Both the position numbers and the translations under genes were made by a program. Shown here in pieces: positions 13,201-25,654 of a stretch of 64,000 nt of DNA. Position 1 is the first letter of the stretch, and each line of letters begins with the position of its first letter. This stretch comes from Chondrus crispus (taxonomy: Eukaryota > Rhodophyta > Florideophyceae > Gigartinales > Gigartinaceae), in the NCBI RefSeq assembly GCF_000350225.1, contig NW_005178810.1, positions 285,508 through 349,507 of the forward strand, in the 5' to 3' direction. The notes under the pieces were generated by a model, which saw nothing but the letters and a program-made list of their open reading frames with translations, did not search any database and was not told the origin of the DNA.

Positions 13201-13454
13201 TTATCTACGAAGACAACACAGGAGCTATAAGCTGGGCCTACAAACAAAAACGCACAAAACACATTGAAATCAAGTATCATTTTGTACAAGAACTGGTCGA
13301 GCGAGAAGTAATACGGATACAATATTGCCCAAAAACCAGAATGATTGCAGATGTGATGACGAAGGCGTTTTCACAGACCCGCTTTGAATACTTACGTCAA
13401 AGTTTGGGAGTAATATTATTTGGCAATGAAGGGTATGATGGGAGTGCCAAATAA
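10262..13454 (+). pseudogene. Copia pol region (PR-IN-RT-RH)
   Basis: Carries protease, integrase, reverse transcriptase and RNase H in the copia order, with integrase before RT. Landmarks: VDSGAS, LWHQRFGH, YTDNGGEY, ANGFQQR, MDVKTAFLNG, YVDDILLF, LTEAENIALS and RTKHIEI. Broken in several places. No accessory frame is seen between RNase H and the 3' LTR. Confidence 0.85.
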
Positions 13455-13641
13455 TTTACGAAGTGAGTCAGACGTCAAGAAATAATTATTACTGTCCTGA
13501 ACGCTTACGAAATAATTACGCGACGCTTCCCCCACCTGCTTCACATGTTCATCCACAAAACATGGAAGTGGTAGTAGTACAAATACACGAGTAGCCACGA
13601 TAAATAAAGGGTAAGGAAGGATAGCCCCACTTTCTTCAACA
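13436..13641 (+). repeat. Copia 3' LTR
   Basis: A 206-bp uninterrupted copy; it shows what the 5' LTR looked like before the gypsy insertion. It is preceded by a short purine run (GAAGGG) that may be the polypurine tract. Confidence 0.92.
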
Positions 13642-13646
13642 CCGCC

Positions 13647-15777
13647 ATCTGGAAATACTGTGTATATGGCCAACGACACAAACACCACTGAATGGAGAAC
13701 GGGTTCTGTAGTATAACCCCCCCTGGGGCTTTTTAGTTAGATTAGATCAACAACCGGATCCAATACTGTAGAGGCCGATGCTCTACAGTACTACCGCGCG
13801 TGGCCACGTGTACCCCTCGGTACAGGGCGCACGCGTGCACACGTGCACACGTGTAACGCGCCGGACGGAAGCACGCACACACACGTTTACTGTCAGCCTC
13901 GATGGCTGACAGTATTACAGTACGGTCCGATCTGTACTACAGTAGTCCACTACAGTACTTCGGTACTGTAGTGTTACAGATTGTTTTGTATATTAAATAT
14001 GGAGCGGACCGGCGGCGGTGGAGGAGGACAAGCAGGGACTGGTCACCCACCGACCGTCAAGGTCCGACTTCCCGCTTATTCTAAGGTAACGCTCGCTAAC
14101 TACCTTAGAGCGGCACCGAGCGCGGGTTGAGGACGCGCGCGGTACGCCCACGAGCCGGCTCCGCCTCCGCCCGTCTGTACTGCATCGTTACCCAGTACCG
14201 CGCCGGGGCATCGAGGCGTCGACCCGCTCGCGCGTACCGGCGTCCTCCCCGTTCTCGCTCTACCACGCTACCCGGGCCCGCTGCCCGGTGCCGTTAGCTG
14301 GTGTCCCGCTTCACCCCCGTCTTCCCGATCGACAAGGGCCTCGGTCGAACTGTGCATACACCCCTATCGCTGGGGGTGTTTATGCTACAGGTTCATCGTC
14401 CTTGAGGGAGATACAGAGCACGACTTATTACGAGTCGTCATATCCGTACTCATGAGGCGCACTAACAAGGGATTCACATTTGTTAGACGAACTTGGCGGT
14501 CACAGTATCAAGCAGATCGCTACTGTAAGCACAGCCCATGCCATCACATTGGCTAATGGAGGCACTGTACTGTAGCGGCAGTCCAACCGCGAGGCACTGA
14601 GCGAGCTGTAAAACCGGGAATCCACCGTTTATTGTTCTCAAGTTCGCTACCTCCCTTTCTACTCCGGGGTCGCCCTCTCTGTTGTTGTGTAAAAGGGGGA
14701 GGCGGTTTGGGGAGCGTGCCGTTCCGTGGTGAGGGTCGGCCGAGTGGTCTTGTCCCCCCCCTTTTTTCCCCGCAGCGCCCGTCACCCTCTCTCTTTTATT
14801 TCTATGAAATTCCTTCCAGAAGCGTCCACGCGTCCGGCCCGGATTCCGGCGGGCCGTACGCGTGCGCTTCTCTAGAATTCTAATAAAATCTCGGACTACA
14901 GTATAAAATCTCCCTCTACAGTAAAAATGCAATTTTCCCTAAAAATATCCCACATGACCCCCTCGCCAGCGCAGCCCACGGGGTTGCCACTGTACGTAAA
15001 TATACTGGCCCGCTTCCTCGCGAGACCGCTCTGGCCCCCCTGGCCACCGTCTCTCTACTTTTCCACCGAACCGCCTTCCTCTACGCGGTCCTCGCTCTAC
15101 ACCACCTCATCCGCTCCACCGCCGTCTTGCACCGACTACGCTCGCATCGCTTCTTTCTCGCGCCGCCTCCGGCACTTCAACCTCAACTTTGGGCGCTGTG
15201 GTCTCCGCGTCGCCCAAACTTGTGGTTTTCACGTTCAGCGTCACCGTAGCCCCGGGTCGCGTGGTCTCCGCGTCTCCCGTGCCTCCGGCCGTTAATCGTC
15301 CAACGCCGTCTGAGCCTCAGGCCGCGTGGTCTCCGCGTCGCCTGAGCCTCCGTTTCTCGTTGTTCCCGTTTCGGGACTTCGTTGAAACGCGACGCGTTCC
15401 GAGCCACGCACGAGAGGTCTGTGGTCCTTCGGGCGGTACTCTCTGTGCGACATGGCTCGGACCAAGCAGATGGCGAGTGCTTCCACTGATGGGAAGGTCC
15501 AACATCTTGCGCTTGGTAGCAAGGCGGCCTGCGTTCGTCTCGCGTCGCTTTTGCCTCAGGCCGCGTCGTTTCTGCATCGCCTGAGCCTTCGGCCGCGTTC
15601 GTTCCGTCGCGGAGAATTGAGCAAGCACCGTCTTACGATATCTGGCAGACTGTAACCTCGAGTGGATTCCGTCAGTTTTCGTGGACCAAGACGACTTACC
15701 ATCCTCAACGGCTACTCCCGGGCCTGACTTCCAGTGAAATCTTTCCAGAACCAGATCGAGAAACAAGTTGGGCATGC
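13647..15777. other. Gene-free stretch with hairpins and short GC repeats
   Basis: I find no supported gene. The left part (13690-14000) is a hairpin cluster, listed separately. 14100-14340 is GC-rich. 15190-15580 holds four diverged copies of a CGTGGTCTCCGCGTCGCC-like block (about 15190, 15260, 15324 and 15563), which may be an old tandem repeat. Confidence 0.5.
13764..13973. repeat. Cluster of three TACTGTA-based hairpins
   Basis: Three inverted repeats in 210 bp: 13764-13790 (arms TACTGTAGAG/CTCTACAGTA, 7-nt loop), 13888-13914 (arms TACTGTCAGCC/GGCTGACAGTA, loop TCGAT), 13948-13973 (arms CACTACAGTAC/GTACTGTAGTG, loop TTCG). All arms are perfect, and the last has a UUCG-type tetraloop if transcribed. 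All share the 7-mer TACTGTA or a one-base variant. Function unknown. Confidence 0.75.
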
Positions 15778-16793
15778 TATAGTGCAATGCGCCTGTCAGG
15801 CAGAGACCGCGGTCTGATGGTCCAGCAAAAACAACAACAGCAACAAAAAGAAGAACTGCCGATGGCACAGCGCTACGGAGTGTCCGACTCTCCCTTCTCC
15901 GTTTAAACGAGCTTGCGACTCGTATTAGCTCAGATCCCTGATAGGGGGGGCACAGAGAAATAGCCCGGCCCGGGATCGATGTGGTAGAGACCTGCGAAGA
16001 GAACTGCTCGACGAGTGTGGGGTGGGGCGCGTACTTAGGTACCGGGTTCCACTGGGTTGTAAGGCCAATGCTCGTTGAGCTTCTTCGACACCTTGTAACG
16101 CTACAACGCCTTCGACGGGGGCGTCGCAACGCAGCCCGAAGGGATAAAATGAAAGTAGCAGCGCTATGTCAACTGTGCCGCCCGATGGCTCGAAGCACCT
16201 ACACCGATTCGGTCGCAACTGAGGCCGATGGCACCAACACTGGCTTGTACCGCGACGAAGCCCTTCGAGGGAGACGTCGTTGCAACAGTCTCCATCGGAA
16301 AATGGGTCACAGTAGCAGCGCTACGTCAACTGTGTCGCCCGATGGCAAAGACACCTCCACCGGTTCGGTCGCAAGCGAGGCCGATGGCACCAACACAAGA
16401 TAAGGGGAAAATAGGTAGAATTAGAGATAGAAAAGGATAGGGAAATAAAGGAAAGGAAAAGGGAACCCCCGAGCGCAAAGGATAAAGTAATCTGTAGTTA
16501 AAGGGAGTGTCTTGTAAAATACGGACTTCAGCCAAGGCGATATCAGACTCTGGCAACCCGGGTTGGTTTATTGACTTGTTCGGTCAAAGGGCTAAGTTAT
16601 ATAGAGCCCCGCCGGGGCGAGTACAGTAGCTCCCGGCTCTAGATTCTAGATCTAATTAGTAAATAAATTAAATAATTAAAGTGATCGTGCGCTTCGTGGC
16701 ACACGTGTGTCCCCCAAACCCGGACTACAGTATCCAATTTTTTCCTTTTTCACTTCCTTTCGCCCCCCTATACGAGACGGGTATTGCACTACA
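15778..16793 (+). repeat. LTR-like repeat, left copy
   Basis: A 1,016-bp repeat about 97% alike, by eye, to 26513-27529 in inverse orientation. Ends are TATAGTGCAAT and ATTGCACTACA; the other copy has TGTAGTGCAAT, so the ends form an 11-bp inverted repeat with LTR-type TG..CA tips. Inside: a CAACAA microsatellite, a tandem duplication (16080-16400), a GCCCCGCCGGGGC hairpin (about 16604) and AATAAA on the minus strand near 16570. It is preceded by CATGC (15773-15777). Probably a solo LTR; a 1-kb non-autonomous TIR element is the alternative. Confidence 0.75.
16080..16400 (+). repeat. 157-bp tandem duplication inside the LTR-like repeat
   Basis: AGTAGCAGCGCTA starts at 16154 and again at 16311; each unit also carries TCAACTGTG, CCCGATGGC, TTCGGTCGCAA and GAGGCCGATGGCACCAACAC. 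The right-hand copy has the same duplication, so it predates the spread of this repeat. Confidence 0.75.
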
Positions 16794-16877
16794 TATCCCC
16801 CTTCTGAGCGCTCTTGCGCAGCGGCTTCACTCCCTTGCTTCCCAACTTCTTCCTTTTTCTTCCGACCGTCTGTCGCC

Positions 16878-18567
16878 GCATGCGTGAGAGTAAGACGATC
16901 TCCATGTTTCCTTCATCGGATCCCACTGCCAGACATACCACCCGCGGTCGCCGCGGTGTGGGCTTCTCATACACGCTTTCCATTCTTAGCGACCTTCCTT
17001 CCATACCCCGACTTCCCCCGGACACCAACATTCCTGAACCGGCCTTCCATCCCGGTCTCCATTCTTCATCAACCCCTCGTCGATACCCCTCACTAGCCGA
17101 GCTCCAAGGTAAATCCATGCGCGAATATCCCTTACTGTACGCAGCCGCTCCTTTGTTTTCCGCCATCGACGTGCACGACGTCGCTAGCACCGAGCGCGAC
17201 TTTGCCGACGGTGCGGGGATGCTGCCGGGTCACCTTCCCCTTCAAGCCATTTCCTCCTACGATTGGCGTGCCCGTATCGCCATTCCCCCTTCTATCCTGC
17301 GCCGTTCCTCCCCTCGTGGCTGCCAGGGCCTATCCCTGCGGTTCATGCAAGCCGTCCTCGACCTTCTCGGCCTATCACTATCCGATGCCCTCATTCCTTC
17401 GTCCTTCGGATGTGACACGTGGAAATTTCGCACGGAGGGGGAGCGTGATTACCTTGACAACCTCCTCAGCTGGACACGGGGTGACCCCGTGCTCGAGGCG
17501 GACCCCCTGTGGCATAACCAACTGACGGTGACTAACGATGCCATGTCGTACACACGCGCAATCTTCCCCCTCAATTTCCGACATATGAAACGCGGGAAAA
17601 TCCCCTTCTTCCAGCATACTGTCGGACTCGAGCGTAAGATGAGATCGGACACGGGATACTTCCTAGCTTACCAAATGGTGGAGGCAGGGGAAATTGCTCG
17701 GTCACACTACCCCAACCGGTACCAGCAACTCCCCTCATGGTGGGGACAATTTGAGGTCTGCCAAGGATTTTGGGCAGAACTCGGTCCCATCCTTACCTAC
17801 TTTGGAAGCCATCTCACTGATCCTCGTCACGGGTTGTGGGTTGTCTTCTTGACGGAGTGGTGCGTGAAGGTAGCCGCCCCTTGCTCTGGGAGGCGTACGA
17901 TTGTTGGCGGCTGTGGTATCTTCCTCCGAAGCTCGTCGAGCTTATGTGCCTTTTGGACTATACCGTGCCCTTGGGCGGAGCGGACACCGACTTCGAACTG
18001 CACTCCTTACTCGAAAAGATCAATCAGGTCGACTGGGATGTTGTTCCCCCTATCAACTCATCCCGATCCTTCGCGAAGCGACGCCCGTCCTTTTCTCCCG
18101 GACGAAGTCAGTGTGCGGCGGGTGACTTCGTCTGGTTCAACCCTTGGACATCCGCCTTGTCCTCTCCCTCCGAAGCGCGCCTCAGTCGCCAATTTGGCAA
18201 CCAGGTTCCAACCCCTGACGTGGCTCCCAAACGAGCCGTAGATCCCCGTGCAGACGACGTTTGTCCCCGACCGTCTGCTCCAGATTCCCCTCTCCTTGCA
18301 GACCCTGCTGCTCCTCCTTCTGCTGCCGATATCCCCTCGGCAGGGCATACCGAAACTCTGTCGGTTAGGGAAGTGTGGTCTTCCCCACCGTCCCCATCAA
18401 TTCCCAAAAAGAGCGACGGCGCTATTGGCATTTACTGCACATTGCTCCACGCTCATGGCATCAAAGGTGAAGCTCTCCAAGGGGCTTCCCTCGATGATCT
18501 GCGAGTCATTGCTCGCCTCGTTACCTCACTCCCGAAGGAAAAATCCTTGGGTGTGCCGCCCCACTGA
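16878..18567 (+). pseudogene. Unrecognised coding region, possibly gag-like
   Basis: A codon-like stretch of about 560 codons directly downstream of the left LTR-like repeat, read in overlapping frames. The first two thirds are mixed hydrophobic and charged (landmarks FPSSDPTARHTTRGRR, DALIPSSFGCDTW, RYQQLPSWWGQFEVCQGFW); the next part has DCWRLWYLPPKLVELMCLLD. The end is Pro/Ser-rich (about 18240-18400, VCPRPSAPDSPLLADP) and closes with a short helical block (LRVIARLVTSLP). An AATAAA lies at about 18665. I do not recognise a domain. Its position after an LTR-like repeat and a Pro-rich tail would suit a retroelement gag, but no CCHC knuckle is visible, and the inversion proposed for this region means the two may be unrelated. 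It seems interrupted. Confidence 0.4.
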
Positions 18568-21500
18568 CCCGCCGCTCAGAGCGACTTCCCCCATGATACA
18601 TTCTCGCATTATTACCCGTTTGGGGTGACGCCTGGTTATCGACGTCATCCGGTAGCTTTTGGATAATAAAATGAATCACCTGCGTATCCCCCGTTGCCAT
18701 CACTTTCCACCTCTTTTCTTTCCGCGTACCGTTCGTTAGCGAAACGCGGAACGGTACATGGAGGTACACTCTTCCTCGAATGTCGGGCTGATCCATTGTC
18801 CGGCTGAACTCCTCGTCGAGGAAACGATGTCCTCTTTGGAGTCTCCGACTCCGCCCTTTTCCTCGGACTTTTAATTTCCTCCCCTTTTTTTGTATGCGCC
18901 CCGCCTCTGCGGTCGCATCCCCATTCTGCCATTTCCTTCTCTTTTTCTTGCACAACCCTCCTTCTGCCATTGTGTTGCACATCTCCTTTTTACACCTCCT
19001 TGCCTTCACTTTCCCACCTCTCCGAGTCTGTCCTCGTCTCGTACTGTGTTCCTCCTCTTTTTACTTGGTGCGAATGTTCCTCCTCTTTAACTGTCGAACT
19101 CCTCCGGTCAACTCCCCAATTTTTTTCTCCTCTTTTAACTTGCCCGCTCCTCCAGTCGACTCAAAAACGTTGTCGCTCTGTTCGCATCGGGCGGTGTTTT
19201 GTTGGTGTTTGGGGGGGGGTCTTCATCAAAGGACAGACTCTATTCCTTGATAGGGAATTTATCTTCACATGAATTTCCGATTCTATTTCCTTCGTTCAGC
19301 GTCACCCCAGGTTTGCACAATGCCCCCAAAAAACATTGAAGGCTTTGGGACGAGATTAAGACTAAATCCACCACCATCACGACATCACTGTAGACGTCTG
19401 CCTCAAAATTCCCCTTCCTTGTCACCGATTTCCGATCCTCAGTGTGTAGATGAGTCGACGACTTGCGTGCGAGAGTTCCTCATACTGCCCCGGTATCTGC
19501 CGGTCAACGGCCTTTGTTTCCTGTAGGTTTGGGCTGGCCGGTGTGCAACTGGGGCTGGAACCGCGGTTCCGTTTCCTTAAAATTCACGACACGAGCACCT
19601 TGTGTGGCAACGGTCTTACATGTTTCCGATCCTCCCGTCGTTGTTGTCGAAATTTGGACGACGTGTGCATTCTCTTTAGTTGTTTTTCTGGATTGAGCTT
19701 CACACTTAGGAAAATTCCAAACCTCCTCTAGAGAGAGAGGTACCTCCGCAAGGGTTCGAAGCAACAGGCCAGGGAGCTCTCTACGGCGAACAGCATGTCG
19801 ATTCTCATCGTTTTCGCTCTTGAGCATACTGTAGTCTGCCATTGGCGACCCCTATCACCGGCGGTGAACAACAGAATGCCGAGGGGGCCTAATTCCTATC
19901 CTCTCTCGCGGGGGTTGGGTTGGTGCGGCTGGCCTCCTACTCGTCGTGCACTTCCGTGTTGCGATCCCTCGGACAATTCCTCGGTCGTACACCTGAGCTG
20001 TAGCCACTCTGGACGTAGTCGGTTTTTTTTGTCTGACTGCCTTGCGGGGCTGTTGTACATTTTGCCCCCAGTTAACTTTTCCTTCTCCCGGGTCCACGCA
20101 TGATTTGTATTTTTCACATTAAATTAGTAACCGTAAGGCAACGATACGTCGGTTCGGAGATCGCTCTCTTCCATCCTTCGAGGAAACCTTCAGACCCAGG
20201 TCTATGCCGTTGATAGACTGGAACCTGATCTTAGTGAATCGTGGGGACGGTACACACGGGCGTCATTACAATTTCGTGTGGTGAGCGACGAATTCCCTAA
20301 ATGGTCTGTGACGGGACTTGTATGGATCGTGGACGTAATAAATCGCGGCAGTCATTCTCTTGTCTGTCGTCTCGACCGATGCGGGCATGACAAGGCGTCG
20401 TCGTGCCTCCCCAATTTTTCCCTGGATCCAGTACTGATCCGTCTCCCCTACGCCTGTTTCACACTGTACCGGTACAGTACGTTTCACAGGGCTCCACAGA
20501 GGATTGTCAAGGACAAACATGTCGTGCCTCTTCGTACCGATTGATCTTTCCCTTATACACGAAACAAAATCCACGTCGATAGCATTTGCTGGTGCGACTT
20601 CCCTCGGTTCAACGCACAGAAATTTCCGCGTCATACCCCCGTCGTCCATTGCAACCTCTTCCTACAGGATCGATCTTCAGAGTTTTTCTTTTTCGTATGC
20701 GTTCGGCATTCGCGGCTGTTAGACACAACCGTTGGTATCAGCAGAACAGCCGTTGGCGTTGATAACTTCGTAAGAGCGGGTTCTCGTTTCGGACATCATT
20801 TCGACCGCCGCTCTGTATCCTGTATGTCGTATTCTCCTTCAACTACTCGCGCAGCTCCGCTTTTCGGATCGGCTTAGGACTGCTCGAACTCGGCGATCTT
20901 GACCAACGCCGGGCAGACTTGGCTCTCCTTCTCGGTGTGACACACCGCATGGTTACTTGATGGTGATTGTCGGTTCGCCGCTCTGAATTGTTCTTGGGGC
21001 CTCGATCGGTTGGCGTCGCCACTCTTGTTCGTCGCCGTTCGCGACGCGGGGTTCGTGCTCTGTGCGTCAAAGAAAACAAACATAAAAAAATAATAACAAA
21101 GACAAAAACGGAAACATAGGAAAGATTTGGGGGGGGGGTTATGGCGGCAGGCAGGTAAGTAAGTCACTCGTGGTGTGGCTTCGATGCGGGAGCGACAAAG
21201 CTCCTCCGTAATGATGATGGTTCCCGACGCGTTGTGTAGCCGTGTACTTGCACGTGGTGTCGGCGGGTCAGGGCAGCAGTGGTCCGTGTGGACCCATTTT
21301 CTCGCTCGTCGAGCGGGGTTTAGGCGTTGCGAACGAACTTGGCAAGAGCTCTCATGTGCGATCGATCGCCACTTCGCCGGTGGCGAGCCCCGAGCATTCT
21401 TGCGGTCGGCGGTGGGGGTTGCCAACAACGTTTCGTACAAGTGCGGGCTTTTTCCTTACTTGCAGTTAACTGCGACTCGTGCTGATCATTTGACAGCTTA

Positions 21501-22850
21501 CCAGCAGCGAGCCCCAATTTCTTTTGATTAAATCACGCCCCATGAGGGCGGATCATCGATCTAGGCGTCACGTCACGTGCGCGCGGCGGCTGCGTGTGAT
21601 CGTATCCAAGGAGGTAAATTACCTCAGCCTGAGACTACAGTAAATGTTCCATTCCACAGCATGGCCGCGCAGACCATTTCATTCATGGGCGGGGGTCCCA
21701 GGCAAAATCGCTTAAGTCATTTCATATCCCTTCTCCTCACTCCGAGGGGTGTCGTTTCCGGCGACTGTCCTTACTCTCTTTCTCCGCGACGTGGTTCACG
21801 GCATCGCTTCCAACTCGAGAGCCTCCTGATGGGGACCATCCGCAATACAAATCCAACATTTCACTCGCGATCTTATTGCGTCCCGCATCATTCACTTCCT
21901 ATCGATCGGCCTCCCTCGCATGCGCCTCTACATCAACTGCTTCTTTTCCCCTCCTTCTGTCTCGACTCGAGGGCAACCCGCCCGTCAGTCTGACACAGCC
22001 CGCTATCCTTTCGGGAATACTGTAGTCTGTTCCTCCTTTCCCTGGACGGTAACACGACACACACACAACTACAGCATTACGCTTTTCCTTCACTTGCACC
22101 CTTCCAACTGCGTTCCGCGTTTTCTTGCCTTTCACCGTCTGGCTTCTACCAGACACTTACTCAATTAGGCACAGTCCTTCGTGCTCAGTCATTCGTAGAA
22201 TACACTTCTTCCTCGGCTCGAGACACAGCGTATTAAATTGCTTACGATCGACGGCTCGCACGGGACTGGGTACGCTCGTCCGAGGGTCGCTGACCGATAT
22301 GTGTTGTATGGCTCATTCGCCTTGGTCCGCGGTGCGTGTTCTTACTCCCTCGGTCATGTCAAGAGACAACCGAAAACATACAGAAAGAAAAAAACAGAAT
22401 AGAACAAAATTAAAACAAAAGTAGTGGGGTACTGTGGTCAGTGGGTAAGTAAGTCCTCGATGAGGACGATGGTCATGTAAAAGTACGTGGTACAAAACAA
22501 GCACGTGTCTTGCTCGGTCTTCAATCTTAGCAGATCGACGGCGAACGTCCCCTGTGTGTGCCGTCGGCTGCGGGCGACAGCAACAAAAAATAATTATTTT
22601 GGATTAAATTGCTCTCCGAGGACGGGACACTGATCCCGATTGTCGTTTCACGTGCATCCGTCGATGACGGGGGTGTGTCTTCCGGTAGGCTCAATGCCTC
22701 GTCCGGGGGCACAGTATCACTTCAATTCCCTAAAACGCGTCGCTCGTCAGTCCCTTCTTGTAAAGGCGTTCCCGACGGAAAACTGCCTTACTCCTCTCGC
22801 TCCGACTTTCCTTGCTTGCGGACCGCTTTGTTTCGAATTTCTGACTCCTC
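18568..22850. other. Pyrimidine-rich gene-poor stretch
   Basis: The plus strand is strongly T/C-rich from 18680 to 20700. No frame here has a recognisable domain. Two A-rich tracts, each followed by GGTAAGTAAGTC (about 21152 and 22444), are the clearest internal similarity and could be decayed element ends. A perfect 16-bp palindrome (ACTGTACC/GGTACAGT) sits at 20463-20478. Confidence 0.5.
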
Positions 22851-22869
22851 CGTGTTCCCTAACCTGCTA

Positions 22870-25650
22870 ATTATATTGACGATGACGATCCGGCTTGCGC
22901 GTGCGCGACTTGCGGCGGCAAGGGTAACTTCTTCCTTCGGAAATACGTGGCGGCTGCACTGCGGGGTAATAGTTCAATGGGCTCCCACGTCGCGTCCTCG
23001 GGCGTATAACCGTACCATTCCACCTTGAGAATCAAATTGCCATTTTTGATAATCGTGGTCGACGACCCGGTCGATTACGTATTCCGTGTTTTCCGTTTCC
23101 TCTCCTTTCTCTGAACTGTTTCCTTCCCCCTTCTGAAGATCTTCCAACTCATCCTCTTCTCTGGACTTTCCGAACTCGCGTAGGCCTGGAAGTTTCTCCG
23201 CTGTCGGCGTTTGACTAACTAAATTATCTTGGTCCCCTGACGTAGGCGCACGGGTGTGAGGACGTTCCTCGTTCTCCATTACCTCTCCTTCTTCGTTTAA
23301 CTCCGGCTCTCCCAGGAACTGTAGCGCTTGACGTAGGCCAGTTATTGGCGCATAGTCCATCGGGCTTGGGGCTAACTCCATCCTATCTCGCGATACGCGT
23401 TCCTCCTGATCGCCAATGGCAATGACTACCGTATGTTGATCCGATCTTCTGACCTGAAAGGTCCTGTGGCGACTTGTGCCAGCTTGTGTTTCGGTTCGCT
23501 AGCCATGCCCTGCTCCTTCCGGAGGAACACGTAGGACCCCGGTGGGATCTCATATTGCGGTTTGCGAAGGCGTGCGTCGAAATTTCGCTTGTACCGGGCT
23601 TGTTCCTTCCGTAAACTCCTATCGGCGCTTCGCATTAGGCTTTCCAACCACGACTGCCATTTCAGGTAGTATGCTCGTGACGAGCTGAGGTTCTCCAAAG
23701 TTGGCTGCGCTTGTAACGCAATGCTTCTCGGCGCCCGAGCTAACACCAGCTCGAAGGGCGCAATGTTCGTAGTTCGTTGAACTTGCGTGTTGTAGGCGAA
23801 CTTCACAGCGTCGCTAAATAGGTCCCAGTCCTTGGGATGTTCTCCAACATATTTTCGCAACGCGGAAGTCAGCGTGCGGTTAAACCTCTCAACTTGGCCG
23901 TTGGCCTGGGGGTAGTACGTAGTCGTGAACACATTGCGTATGCCGAGAATTCGGCAGACATTCTGAAAGAACCGGGCCGTGAACTGTGTTCCATTGTCGG
24001 ACAGCAGCTTGACCGGCGGTCCGTACACGAATACCCAATGGTGAACGAAGGCTTGTACGATGTGCGCAGCTGATATCTTCTTCAACGGTATGGTTCGTAC
24101 CAGTTTCGAGTATCGATCGCTGATCACGAGAATATACCGATTTCCTCGTTTGGTTGTAATTAGCTCGCCGAGAATGTCGATGGCGACAAACTCCAGCGGA
24201 GCTTTGGGCGTGAACAGCTTCATTTCCTTCGTGTTTCTTCTTAACTTCACCCTTTCCCGCGCACATGCGGCGCAATTCTTCGCGACTGCATAGCAGTCTA
24301 GGGCCATCGTAGGCCAGTACAAATATTTTCTCAATGTCTTGTGAAGTTTCCTGCCTCCCGGGTGTCCTGCCAATTTTGCGTAATGGCTTAACTCTGGGAC
24401 GCGGTCCCTTAACGATTGTGGTATCACCACTTGTACAAACTCCGCCGCCGTACGGCATAGAGTTCCTTCGAATTCCTCGGTCTCCATGCTGAACGTTCTC
24501 ACCTTTCCGGCGTCCATTTCTTCCTTGATGCGGTTGCAGAAGGGGTCCACAGCTCGCTCGCGAATGAGCTCCTCCGGAGTGACAGCTTGGAATTGATCGA
24601 GGCGATCAGAGGCGGTCCCCCCCTCAAGAGCGAGGATGTCGTCTAACGCGTTAAAACTGTCCTCGTCCTCCACTGTACCCTCGGCCAGTTCGGCCATAAA
24701 GCATGGGATTTCGTCTTCGATTTCGTCACCGGTTTTTCCTGCAGTTCGTAATCTTGACAGGGCATCAGCTTGACTATTCGCCTTGCTCTTCTTGTACTTG
24801 ATTTCGAAATCAAATACCGAGAGGGGGAGCCTCCATCGGATTAATCTCCCGCTGGGGTCCGTTACGTTCATCAACCACCTCAATGAGGCATGGTCGGTAT
24901 GCACAATGAAGTGCTCGCCATATAGATATGGTCTTAAAGTCTGTACGGCCCAAATTACCGCTAGACATTCTTTTTTTGATACAGAATAGTTTCTCTCGGC
25001 TGCGGCTAACGTTCTTGAAAAGAACCGGATGGGTTTACGTTGCGCGTCTGGATGCGTTTGAAATAATGCAGCGCCGATTTGATAGTCGCTTGCATCGGTA
25101 TCTACCGAGTAGGGTAGGTCCTTCTTTGGCAGCGCCAACACCGGCAGTACCAAGATGGCGTCCTTGAGCTTATGAAAAGCTTTTTCGCATGGTTCGTCGA
25201 ATCTTTCCAACTAGACCGGTTGTCCCTTCTTCAATAGTTGATTGAGCAGATGCGCGATTTTCGCGTAATATGAGACAAACCGACGGTACAAATTACAAAG
25301 TCCCAAGAAGCTTCTGAGCTGGGTCTGCGTTTGAGGGTACTTCACTTGTTCCAACGCCGCGATGCGAGCGGCATCCTCCTCCAATGTACCTGGCCGAACG
25401 ACATGGCCCAGGTACTTGATCTTTTCGACAAAAAATTCGCACTTGCGAAGCTTGAGCTTCACACCTTCCTTCTCCAATACAGAAAGTATCTCATCCACGT
25501 GCACTATGTGCTCCTCCCACGACTTGCTAAAAATTAGTATGTCATCCAGATACACCAAACAGCATTTCCAACGGAACGGAGAGAGCAGGATATCCATTGC
25601 TCTCTGGAACGTCGCTGGCGCGTTGGTTAGCCCGAAGGGCATTCTTGAGA
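22870..25650 (-). mobile_element. Chromovirus (Ty3/gypsy) fragment
   Basis: A minus-strand chromovirus piece starting inside reverse transcriptase and running to the chromodomain. Parts: RT (MPFGLTNAPATFQRAM, YLDDILIFS), RNase H (SVDTDASDYQIGAALFQ), HHCC finger (HYAKLAGHPGGRK), integrase core (LLSDNGTQFTARFF, YYPQANGQVERFNRTL), GPY/F-like tail (about 23430-23560) and chromodomain (about 22880-23140, EYVIDRVVDH; HWEPIELLPRS). Known role: reverse transcription and integration. No gag, 5' RT half or LTR is attached. It belongs to a different clade from the other gypsy elements here. The preserved part has about two breaks. Confidence 0.88.
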
Positions 25651-25654
25651 AGCG

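Larger units (their letters stand above)
3640..13641 (+). mobile_element. Ty1/copia element interrupted by a gypsy insertion
   Basis: A Ty1/copia retrotransposon bounded by LTRs beginning TGATGGGAGT and ending CTTCAACA, flanked by a 5-bp target duplication CCGCC (3635-3639 and 13642-13646). Without the nested element it is about 4.4 kb. Parts in copia order: gag (about 9457-10250), aspartic protease (about 10290-10350, VDSGAS), GAG-pre-integrase (LWHQRFGH, about 10720), integrase (about 10900-11480, YTDNGGEY and PKQNGISER), reverse transcriptase (about 12000-12910, YVDDILLF) and RNase H (about 13080-13420, YEDNTGAI and RTKHIEI). The two LTRs differ at about 10 of 206 positions (near 5%), so it is moderately old. 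A broken fossil with several breaks. Confidence 0.93.

Noticed and set aside
15317-16129. 270-codon minus-strand open run
   Set aside because: Runs across the border of the LTR-like repeat, is Arg-rich, and reads through the CAACAA microsatellite; a shadow of repeat sequence.
22974-23381. Separate acidic host protein on the minus strand
   Set aside because: Its end (EYVIDRVVDH, and WEPIELLPRS beyond) is the chromodomain of the chromovirus; it is part of that element.
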